Assembly (NCBI GenBank): GCA_921293015.1
Contig: OV121088.1
Span: 2,852,001 to 2,916,000 of the forward strand
DNA length: 64,000 nt
Direction: 5' to 3'
DNA from: Phorcus lineatus
Lineage: Eukaryota; Mollusca; Gastropoda; Trochida; Trochidae
The notes under the pieces are model-generated. The model did not search any database and had not been told where the DNA came from. It worked only from the letters and a program-made list of their open reading frames with translations. Shown here one piece after another: positions 31,700 through 41,900 of the stretch (its first letter is position 1; every line of letters starts with the position of its first letter). Made by a program: the position numbers and the translations under genes.

Positions 31700-34173
31700 C
31701 TTACTATTCTCCAATCCTGGAATACATCAGCTGCAAAGTAACTTTCAACAGACAATTCAGCATTAATGTGACATCACTCTATGCTAGAGACTGATGCAGC
31801 AAAATAACAACAGAACTTGATGCTATAGCTCTTCAATCACATTCCGTGATTGTAGGTGATTTCAATGCCAAACACACATTATGGGGAAGTTCCAAAACTA
31901 ATTCATCAGGCAGTAAAGTTCTGGACTGGACAAATGAGCATAATCTTATCATCCTAAATGGAACAGATCACATGTTCAAAAGTCGTTCTTCAAGAGAGAC
32001 AGACTCTATGGATCTCACTATTGTGACTCCTGATTTGAGAACCAGAGAAACAGATTGGAAAGTTCTTGATGACACAATCAAAAGTGATCATTTTCCTATA
32101 CTCACAAGTTTTGAACGTCCAGATTCTACCTTCAAAAGTACATATCAGCCCAGATGGAACATCAAAAAAGCCAATAGAGAATTATTCACATCTGTGATGT
32201 ACCATAAAGCAGTTGTCAACTTGATCAGCCTCCGAGAGAATAATATGAGCCTTGAGGACAAAGTCACTGCTGTAACTGCCAGTATCATAGAAGCCGCAGA
32301 GGAAAGTTATCCAAACACAAAACAGCACAAGCACCCCCCAACCCCATGGTGGAACTCGGAAATTGCTAAAGAAAAGAGAACCAAAAGACAATACAGAAGA
32401 AAGTTTAAACGTTCACGAACCATCAAGGACATGATAAACTACAAGAGACAGCAGGCCAAAGTCACCAAACTGATTATGCAAACAAAACGCACTGGCTTCA
32501 GAGAATTTGTATCATCCCTCAATCTGAACACACCAACCAACGTGATCTGGAAGAAAATCAAGGCTATAAATGGATCCCATACAAGACAACAAGCAGCCAT
32601 AAAACATGAAGGGGCAATAACTGAAATTAATGACCATGCAGCTCTCTTTGCCGCCCACTATGCCAAGAAATGTAATGATGCACATGTAACAACTACTTCT
32701 GAATTCAATTGTATTGAAGAGATGGCCCAAAACTCCTTAGATATTCTCTGTGAAATGGATGATGAGTGTGACCCATCTTTCACACCTACAGAACTCAACA
32801 TAGCCCTATCAGAATTGAAAAATTCAGCCACAGGCGAAGACAGAATTCATAATCAGATGCTTGCAGACCTACCCCCACCTGGGAAAAAGTTGATCCTTAA
32901 CCTCTTCAATGAGATTTGGAGAGAGGGGAACTACCCAAGTGATTGGAAGATCAGCAAAATTATACCTCTTCTGAAACCATCAAAAGACAAATCCAAAGTA
33001 AAATCATATCGTTCAGTAGCACTGACATCATGCTTAGGCAAAGTCTTTGAAAGACTAATCAACAAGAGATTAAACTGGAAGATCCACAGTGACAAGATAT
33101 TTCTTCACTCTCAATGCGGATTCCGTGCAAAATCAGGAACAATGGATGCGCTCATGAAGATCACTGAGCAATGTCATTTAGGTCTATTCAACAAGGAATA
33201 CACTGTTGTTGTTCTTATTGACCTAGAAGGAGCATTTGACAAGGTATGGTGGGAGGGTTTGATCACCAAAGCAGCAACGATAGGTATCTCGGGGCACATG
33301 CTCAAGATCATTAGAAGCTTCCTAGATGAAAGATACATCAAAGTTCAGGTTGCAATTTCAACTTCAGAAAAATTAAATATCAGAGCGGGTACTCCTCAAG
33401 GCGCCATTATCAGTCCAACCATCTTTAACATTCTCATTTATGACCTTCCTCTTAATGTATCTGATCCATGTCTACAGGTGACCTATGCTGACGACGGCTC
33501 AATCCTGATCACTCACCATGATCTCAATTACATCGTGAGCTCACTCAACCAGTGTATGGAAGCGATTGATAAATGGGCACAAAGATGGCATCTCAAAGTA
33601 TCGAGGGAGAAAACAGAGTATACAGTGATTACAAGAAGACGTAAACACCAGCTTCCAGTGGATAATCTGGGCATCAAACTAGGAGGACAAGAAATAAAGT
33701 ATAACAAGCATCCAAAAATTCTTGGTCTCACTCTGGACCCCACACTTACATGGTCAAAACACATCGACCTCCTTGTAGAGGCCTGTACCAAGAGGCTGAA
33801 CCTCATGAAAACCATTGCCTCACAGCACTGGGGCGCAGATTTCTCTACAATAAGAACATTCTATTTGGCATATCTCCGAAGCAAGATGTGCTACGCCATG
33901 GAGATATGGTCCTCATGTAGTTCAAGTAATCAAAACAAACTTGAAAAAATCCAAAATGCAGCCCTCAGGATGATTTGTGGTGCTCTAAAGACAACGCCAC
34001 TCTCAGCACTTGAAATAGAAACAGATATCACCTCTTTGAATCTTTATATTGAATCAGGTGTCCTGAACAAACGTATGAAACAGCATTTCCAACCAAAGGA
34101 GTCACCAGGAGTCATCAAGGGTAATCCAGATGGGACTTGTTGTTTCCTTGGTTGGCGCCCAACCTCTATATAG
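31700..34173 (+). mobile_element. Jockey/I-like LINE, EN and RT
   Basis: 5'-truncated non-LTR element. The frame begins in the endonuclease with a single in-frame TGA (31792-31794) and is then open to 34171-34173. It encodes the EN C-terminus (VIVGDFNAKHTLWG, SDHFPIL) and a full RT (VLIDLEGAFDKVWW, AGTPQGAIISP, YADDGS at about 33485-33502) with its thumb. The RNase H domain expected next is absent. Instead sequence of the opposite orientation follows (34180-34500). Confidence 0.88.
31846..34173 (+). pseudogene. LINE ORF2: endonuclease C-terminus and reverse transcriptase
   Basis: About 775 codons. Catalytic residues of both activities are intact in the part present: the GDFNA and SDH boxes of the endonuclease and the Asp residues of RT motifs A and C. 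The last ~20 codons (from about KGNPDGTCC on) are probably read-through into the inverted 3' segment and not native protein. The remaining length and the single stop upstream suggest a rather young copy. Confidence 0.85.
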
Positions 34174-34179
34174 GTTTGT

Positions 34180-34500
34180 GCATCAGCCATTGTTCGCTCT
34201 GGCACGTATCCTCTTTTACCTCTCTCTGAATAGGTCCACAATAGTTTTCCATGAGTTGTTTTGATTTGTCAGAAGTTCAGACAGGGTAGCACTAGTGTCA
34301 AATGTCCTTGCATCTTGAAGTTCTTGGCAATCAAAGATGATATGGCGGATGGTTTCCTCCCCTGAGTCACACAGTAGACAGGCAGCACTGGTGGCTAGAT
34401 TGAATTTGTGCAGAAAGCTTTGGCAAGGATAGTGATTTAACTTTATTCGGCTGAGGAGGACTTGATCCCTGCGATTCACATTTGTGTAATGAACACTGCT
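34180..34500 (-). pseudogene. inverted LINE C-terminus (zinc knuckle)
   Basis: The minus strand encodes RDQVLLSRIKLNHYPC ... ACLLCDSGEETIRHIIFDC, the C-terminal Cys/His knuckle found after RNase H in Jockey/I elements, ending in a stop at 34216-34218. It abuts the plus-strand RT part in head-to-head orientation. It could be the tail of the same element after an inversion or a separate 3' fragment. Confidence 0.7.
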
Positions 34501-35528
34501 TGGTTTAGAGCAAGACTGCCCTCAACCAAGTCAAAATCCAAAGTGAAGCTACCACGTGCTTCTCAGCACGGGCAGCTACAAAACATGTAAATATCAATTG
34601 CGTTTTGGCGATCGTTTTTAAAAACACTGAACCCTTCAATCCATTGATATACCAAATTCTACTTTTGATTCGACTTCTCTTCTAAACAATGAACTACCGA
34701 ATTTATTTGACTCCAGTGCAAATTGCTGTTACTCTGTATAAAGAAAATGCTTACAGTCAATGACTGATTGACTCTGAAACTGCAATATTATGATTATTTT
34801 ACCTTGTCTGCCTCCTCCTGTCAGAAACACTGCTTTCTGTTGTGTCTGTTCTGTCCAATGAATGGAGACTTCAGGACCGTCATGTTTCACTGTGTGATAG
34901 AGTAATCATTAACAGTTACAATGCCATCTTATATTGAACTATTTTTTAAAATCATCAAGCAAGATCTATATACTTATCAATTTGAGTCATATTCCCACAG
35001 AGGCCAATAAAAAGGGTAATGTACATAGATTTATACAGAGTTCATCAGTCTTAGCATGAATCAAAGTCATAGGCTTAAGATAAACAACATATTTTTGTTG
35101 CTTTTTCTACATTTAAATTGGACTTTTTCCCGTTTTTCTGCGCAGGGGATAAATTTTGTCCAATAGATCTGAGTAGGCAGGCACAGAGCTGTTCTGCTGC
35201 AGTTGTTAAGCAGTGTTAACCATGGCATACCTGATACTGCAACCTTTGTACAGTAGTCACGCATACATATTGATGCTTTCTAGACATTTATGACAAGCAT
35301 GTATTCCTTGTGTCTCAAAAATAAGGTCGAATGCAGGGTACCCTGCTCGGCCCATATTTCAAGGTAGTCAAGACCAAATCTAACTTTAATCCTCATGGAA
35401 CAAAGACGTTATTCTGAAAATTTGAGATACCTTATCATACAGATACAGATTTTGGTTTTGGTAAATCATCTGAACATGAACCCCCATTATAAGGTAGACA
35501 TAGAAATTCACACATAATAACTTGTACA
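34501..35528. other. no gene recognised
   Basis: AT-rich, with no repeat or exon that I can support. Confidence 0.45.
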
Positions 35529-35529
35529 T

Positions 35530-35925
35530 AGCTGAATATCATTTTAACCATTTTTCCCCCCATGGCTGAATTTTCCAGCACCCGCCTCACTACTGTTAAT
35601 GCATTAACAGCACCAGTGAATTATTAAGCGTGGCAAGACTTAAACAATATATAGTGTGTTTACATGGCAAATTCCGGACGTATTAATCCTTGTGTTGAAA
35701 ACTAGGATATAGCAACATAAACAAAAGATATGAATTTCAGAAGCAGGGTGGTGATAAACCCTGATAACGTTCGACCCCCATTGTCTCATCACGTACGCAG
35801 AGCGCGTGCAGGTGTCACAGTGATATCCTTGCTGAAATATTCACTCACACATAATGAAAATTGTCTTTATATCCAAATTTATAAATCTCGTAATTCACTT
35901 TGTGCATATATAACTAACAAGAAAA
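35530..35925. mobile_element. piggyBac-like MITE fragment (copy D)
   Basis: The left-end sequence of the family (TGAATATCATTTTAACC ... CATGGCTGAATTTTCCAGC) followed by text matching the inverse of copy A (AGGGTGGTGATAAACCCTGA, ACTCACACATAATGAAAATTGTCTTTA). It fades out near 35925 and the outermost end is lost. Confidence 0.65.
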
Positions 35926-36020
35926 AAGTGAGCATGGCTCACATTCCCCCGCAGCCCGTCTGATTTCTTCTCCCTCTAGTCTGAATTAATATGATTCTGG
36001 ATAACCTGATTTACTAAAAG

Positions 36021-36390
36021 TTACTGTAATAGTTTCAGAGTAAATGTGTCCCCATTGGAACAATTAACCGATCTATTAATTGCTACAAGTCAAATTGCTC
36101 AATCAAGGGCCATAGGCATCAACCGGTTTGTCCAAAACCAAAATTTCATTCACCTAAGTATGATACTGTCTGAGAAAACTTGTCCCCATTGAACCATCAG
36201 ATCTGTTAATCACTACAAGTCAAATTGCGCATTCAAGGGCCATAACTTTGTGAAAATTAATATTTTGGAAATGGCTTTCGAACTAGATCAAGAGCATCAA
36301 CAGGTGTGTCCGAAATCAAAATTTCATTCACCTAAGTGTGAAACTGTCTGAGAAAACTTGTCCCCATTGAAGCATCAGACCTGTTAAAGG
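36021..36390. repeat. two tandem units of a dispersed repeat
   Basis: TTTCATTCACCTAAGT-TGA-ACTGTCTGAGAAAACTTGTCCCCATTGAA occurs twice, about 185 bp apart, along with ACTACAAGTCAAATTGC. At 36395 the text continues with AGTCCATACAGGTAGTGCGC, shared with 30390. Confidence 0.6.
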
Positions 36391-36837
36391 CCATAGTCCA
36401 TACAGGTAGTGCGCAAGCAGCGCTGCGCTTCGTGTCATTTCCTAAAATAACGCTCAAGTTTATTTTAGTTTGTGTATGTCCAATCGAGCAGCGCGTCAGC
36501 GTTAAAATGTTTGAATCGCAAAAAAAGTGACTTTTGCCGCTTGCCGCTCTGACGCTCAGGGAAACCCCCATTGTTCCGCTTGACAGGGTACACCACATGT
36601 TTTGGCTATTTCTCTTTCATAACTCCAAGAAACAATGCCTAAAACTCAAATCAATGAAGAATTATTGATTACTGATGTGCAAAATCACCCATGCCTAAAT
36701 GACATTGACAGTTGGCACTATAAAGATGCTAATAATACAAATTGTATGAAAGAAATGCATCTAGTTAAGGTATAAGGGTTGGGTGAGGGTTGGGAGTTAC
36801 GCTCCATGGTATTTTATGTTACTGGATAAACAAGTTT

Positions 36838-38310
36838 ATTATTATAAAATAATAATAATAAATGGGTACTTATTGTGCTCTATAGTCCATCCATGGGATG
36901 CTCAAAGTGCTACAAATGAATAAAATGGACAATATGGATTTTGAGAACATAGGTAAGTTAGTCAAGAAATGTATACTGTTTATAAGTTGTAATAGGATTT
37001 GAAGAGGTGCGTTTTGAGACTTGATTTAAAAGCTTGAAAAGATGGGGCATTCTTAATGGGAATGGGAAGACTGTTCCAAAGAAATGATGCTGCATATTGG
37101 AAATATCTTTTTCAAAATTGCCTTAGATGAATGGTAGGCACTGATAGAAGATCTTGGTTCTGGGAGCGAAGGAAACGGGCTGGCATATAAGATACTAGTG
37201 TTTCAGAGAGGTATGGTGGAGCTTGGCCGTGACGGCAGCGTAAGACAAGAGTAAGGATTTTGAAGTGGATTCTAGCTTCAATGGGTAGCCAATGAAGACT
37301 CTGAAGAACGGGAGTAATGTGTGACCATTTGGATGTTCTACAGACAATTCTGGCAGCAGTATTTTACACTTTTTGCAATCGAGAGAGGAGATCATGCGAG
37401 AGTCCAAACAGTAGGCTATTGCAGTAGGCTATTGCAGTAGTCTATTCGAGAAAGGACAAGTGACTGGACAAGTATCTTAGCAGCATCAGGGGTGATAAGG
37501 TGACGCATATTTCCAATCGAGTGGAGGTGGAAGTAGCACACTCCACAAAGATGGTTCACATGTTGCTCCATAGTTGGACATGGATCCAGATGAACGCCAA
37601 GGTTCATGACACTGGATGAAATCTTGATATCCGAGTGTGCCACTGATATAACTGAACAGTTGATCCTTTTCAGACGTTGCGATGTGCCAATTAACATAGC
37701 CTCAGTCTTCTCTTCATTGAGCTTTAGCTCATTAGTCATCATCCAAGAACTGACAACACGAGTGCACTCACTCACTCTGGATTTGGCTATGTGCACATCC
37801 TCAAATTTGAAAGAGTCAATCAACTGCAGATCGTCAGCAAATGAATGGTGATACAGTCCAAAATTGTTGATGATTTCCTCCAGAGGGTTTGTATACAGTA
37901 CAAAAAGAAGAGGTCCAAGGACTGAGCACTGTGGTACACCACATTCAAGGATGGTTAACTCAGACAAGCTATCCGATACCAGAACCACTTGACTCCTGTT
38001 GCTAAGATAGGAATGGAACCACGCCAATGCATGACCAACGATATTATAATCCTCCTGAAGGCGACAAAGGAGCTTCTGATGGTTGACTGTGTCGAATGCC
38101 GCTGAGAGGTCCAACAGAAGGACAAATGACACATTTCCTGAATCTGCCTGGATCCTCAGGTGATTTAAGATGTGTACCAGGGCTGTCTCAGTGCTGTGCA
38201 TGGGTCGATAGGCAGATTGGAATTTACCTACAAAGTTATTGAAGAAAGGTATGATCTGAGTCTGACATCAACAGCACGCTCTAGGATCTTTCAGTTGATG
38301 TAAGACAGAT
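36838..38310 (-). mobile_element. L2/CR1-superfamily LINE, 5'-truncated
   Basis: Minus strand. It begins inside RT (KILERAVDVRL-like text near 38310) and contains LLLDLSAAFDTVNHQKLL (motif A), GVPQ-SVLGPLLF (motif B; Cys replaces the usual Gly) and FADDLQL (motif C). The C-terminal region follows, with HITPVLQSLHWLP-like and WNSLPIPIK-like text, and it ends in a (TTA)n-rich tail near 36838-36860. 5' truncation and a short-repeat tail are usual for this superfamily. Confidence 0.85.
37416..38201 (-). pseudogene. L2-like reverse transcriptase (frameshifted by a 13-bp duplication)
   Basis: The open frame covers RT motifs A-E and ends prematurely at about 37416. There the 13-mer AGTAGGCTATTGC is tandemly duplicated (37410-37435). 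Taking one unit away would keep the reading into the downstream C-terminal region (GLSHDLLSRLQKVQN...). A further frame change lies near 38240. Inactive. Confidence 0.82.
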
Positions 38311-38846
38311 GCTTACTTTAGGAATGCTATCATTAATATTGTTATTATGGTCTCTTTTCCAAAAGAAATAGGCCTAGAAAGCTTAAATCTTGTATGCAAA
38401 CTTCTAAGCTAATGGAAATGACCACAGATCCCACACCCTAAAATCTTTGTCTCAGTTTATCCAAAAAAAAGCTGAGGCACACTCTAAAATCTTTGTCTCC
38501 GTTTACAAAAAAACCCTAGAAAGGTAAAATCTTGTGCACAGACCCTAAGCTGAAGGGACTAAAGTGTTTTGAATAAGTTTGTCCTAGCTGTGACCACGGA
38601 GGCCCCACCCTTTTGTCTCAAAAAAGAAATGGTCAAGATAGCTAAAATCTTGTGTAGAAAACCACCTCTGATGAGGATGACAATGGTTATATAGTGATCC
38701 TGTTACAGTTTATACGGTGACCCTTTGACCATTTTTTAAATAATTGATTGATAGCCTGATGACCTACAGAGCCAATAGCTTGATTTTTTTATTATTCTTG
38801 AGGTGTTTTAAAAATCATGCTTTAAAAAAGAGTTGTTCTTTTTCAG
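38311..38846. other. repeat-like intron or upstream sequence
   Basis: 38340-38720 contains three imperfect copies of a phrase like AAATCTTGTGTGCA...CTAAGCT...ATCTTTGTCTC, a degenerate dispersed repeat. The acceptor TTCTTTTTCAG of the first identified SH3BP2 exon ends the interval. I could not identify the initiating exon. Confidence 0.45.
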
Positions 38847-38936
38847 CGTGCCAGGAGTTGTTGAAGGATCGCGAGTGCCGATTCAGTTCCTGGTTACGCA
38901 AACAGAGCTTCTGCAACAAGCTCAACATCTTCATGT
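38847..38936 (+). CDS. SH3BP2: SH3BP2 exon: start of PH domain
   Basis: Acceptor TTCTTTTTCAG, donor ATGT/gtaagt. It enters in phase 1 and encodes CQELLKDRECRFSSWLRKQ (cf. human AQNLLTM...AGYLHKKG) and the first PH strand pair. It leaves with T, which pairs with GG of the next exon to give the conserved Trp of KWP. A second AG 8 bases downstream (38853-38854) would give phase 0. Confidence 0.82.
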
Positions 38937-41900
38937 GTAAGTGTCTTTTGAAAAGTGGATATGAGGCATTAAATTAACATTAGTTTTTTGTCGTTATAAA
39001 TCTGCAATCTTATTGAAATGAGATCCAGCCATTTTTTCACTTTTATTTTTGTTCTACAAGACTTTAGATATGCTTTTTTTAAAGTTGGAATGCAAACGGC
39101 ATATTTTATGAAACCCAAAAGAGTTCTGTGTCCCAGGAGATGAGACATCAGACGAATTATATAGCAAGTTATGAGACCAAGCGTGCACCTTTCATAACTA
39201 TGAACATTGCAAATGATGTGCTTACGGATGATTTAATGCTGTGCAGTCTAATTTGAAGTTATTGCCGGGCCACATGTCACAGTGACATCAGCTTCAAGCT
39301 GAATACCTCATAGCTATAGGGAGATCTCTAAGTGTGGAATATCAATAAAATGAGCAAATCTTAGATCTTATTGATACCCCCACTACAACATAGTCAAAGA
39401 TATTTAGCACATTTTGTGTCCGTGTGGCCATGCAGCCAAAATCGTTTCCTAAAACAATAGTATAATTGTTACCTTTAGGATGCTGATGTGCCTTTAAGGA
39501 GTTAAAACTCAAGGGTGCCAATCCTTTTTAAAAATTTTGACCATAAAACAGCTAAATTTTACGGCTTAGTTTGTCTTCCAGAACATTTTTCGTAAATATG
39601 TCCTGGTGATCAAACTAAAGGGGGAGGTTGATTTGCCCTGTATATTTCCTGCTTTCATGATTTTCAAATATAACCTGATAGGTAATTCTAGCTTCTAGCT
39701 ATCTAATTGCAGGGCCCCAGGTGTTTGTGGTGATCTGTGACAGCTGTATCTACTACTACCGCAATGAGACCGCCAGAAGGCCCTCGGGATCTTTTTCTCT
39801 CTATGGTTACAACAAGTTAGTAACAAATTATTAGATTCTTCTTCTTAACATTTTTGTTTTATCAAAATTAAGATATCCTTTACAAAATATTTTTACATCC
39901 TGATGATTTTTCAAATTGTGTTCAAATTCTATTCAAATCTCTTGAATCTTTTTTCAAAATTCTTTTGAAATTCACATCGAATTCTTTGATTTTCTGTTGC
40001 ATTTCTTTTGAGATTCAGTTTAATCTTGTCAAAGAAAAGCATCATGAATAAAAGGCATAAATTGTGAAAAAATATATGCCATAAGATTTCTTTGAAATTT
40101 TCTGGAATCCTTGCAATTCAATAAAAATATTTTCCAATTTTATCGAAACCCCTTTAAGTCCAATAAGAGTTGTAAATTATGAAATTATTTGGAAAATATA
40201 TAAAACATAATATGACTTATATGATAAAGTATCTTAACCCTCAAGTTGCTTATTATTATTTTGACCAGTTTTACCCCAGTGGCTGAATTTTCCAGCGCCG
40301 CGAGACGTGACCGTTTTTACAGTATATGATGTTTTTATACTGCGAAGTACGGACTGAATAAATTGTTTTATACAAAGTCAGTTGGCGAATCCCGTGTAAA
40401 AATGAACACTCCTTATCCGACACTTTGAATGAATTTTTTATACCTCCTAGAACGATTTCTATTACAATCTATAGTTGTCTTCATTTCGAGTTGAATAAAA
40501 TCCTGAAATATTATTGCGCAAATAAAATTCTTATATGGAATTGAAGATACATTATTCCTTTTTACGATGGTATGAAAATAATTACGATAGTTAGATTTCT
40601 ACAGGTTTTTAGAGATTGTCTTTATTTCAAGTTAAATAAAATCCATAATACTGAGCGCGCATACATATTATATATGGAATTATAGGCAATTTATTCCTCT
40701 TTACAATGACGAAAAAATTATTAGAATATGTCTTACGGTTCAAAAGATATACGTTGCGAAAGATGGCTGGGGGTACCCCGACAACGTTCCGACCCTACGG
40801 CATTTTTAGCTTAAACTAAATCCCCAGGGGCCCTCTGGCACTGGCGCGCTAATTAGTACCGTTATGCCCCGGGGCACCAGCATGCGAGTGCCACAGACTT
40901 CTAGGCAACAGCCTTGGCTCCCGCATTACCGATTCTCTCGGCGGGTGAAGTCACGCGCGGGCGAGCATTCGCATTTCTTCAATCTTCTTGATTATCCCCC
41001 TCATTTTCCTTCTCTGACATCAAACTGATATAAGCTTTAGTGCAATCTTGTGACATGTGATAAATTCTGAAACATGGGGTTGCACATAGAGCCACATTAC
41101 AGTCGCTACATTCGTAAGAAGATTCTCTGCCTACCCTTTTCTTCTTTCAAACTGGCTGATTTGTTTCTTCCACATCCCTTCAAAGTAGTTCTCTTCTCGC
41201 TTTGGAGCAAACAACGCACGTGCGCGAGAGATTCTTCTTTTTTCCAACAGGCTGAATCTTTGATGGAAAGTGACGACCATGAAGACGTAATACACTATCA
41301 TCGCTCGTGCTTGGTCGACCACGGGGACGTCTGCACAGGGATGGCACCTTTTCTGTGTCGGCGAAGGTTATCATGTGCTGTACCAAGTCTTTTCTGAATT
41401 GACGACTTGTTTTCAAGGTTTTATCCTTAGAGAATTCTTTGTAAAGAATGTAGGCGTTCAACATGGCAACGTTCAACACGTGAAACCACACACACTTCCA
41501 CCATTTGAGAGTTTTTATTTTGAACGGGGTGTACGACAGCATCTGGTCAGCCCGATCCACACCGCCCATGTACTTGTTATATTCATGCACGATACATGGT
41601 TTTGCAATGGCTTCCCCAGTCATTCGGTTCTTCTTGCCTGTCTCTACAATTTCATTGTCTTCTAAGGTTGACATGAGCAACACTGACTTCCTGTCTTGAT
41701 ACCGCAAAACGAGTAGGTCTTGGTTGTGATAGACTATCATATCCCCTTTCTTCTGTTTCTTCTGTGCCTTCTTTACCTTGTCTGGAATGCCTTTGCGATT
41801 TCCTCTCAACTTTCCCTTCGAAACCAGTGCCCATTTCCCACAAGTTTATATACAATGCCACAGAGGAATAGAAATTATCCATGAACACATGATATCCTTT

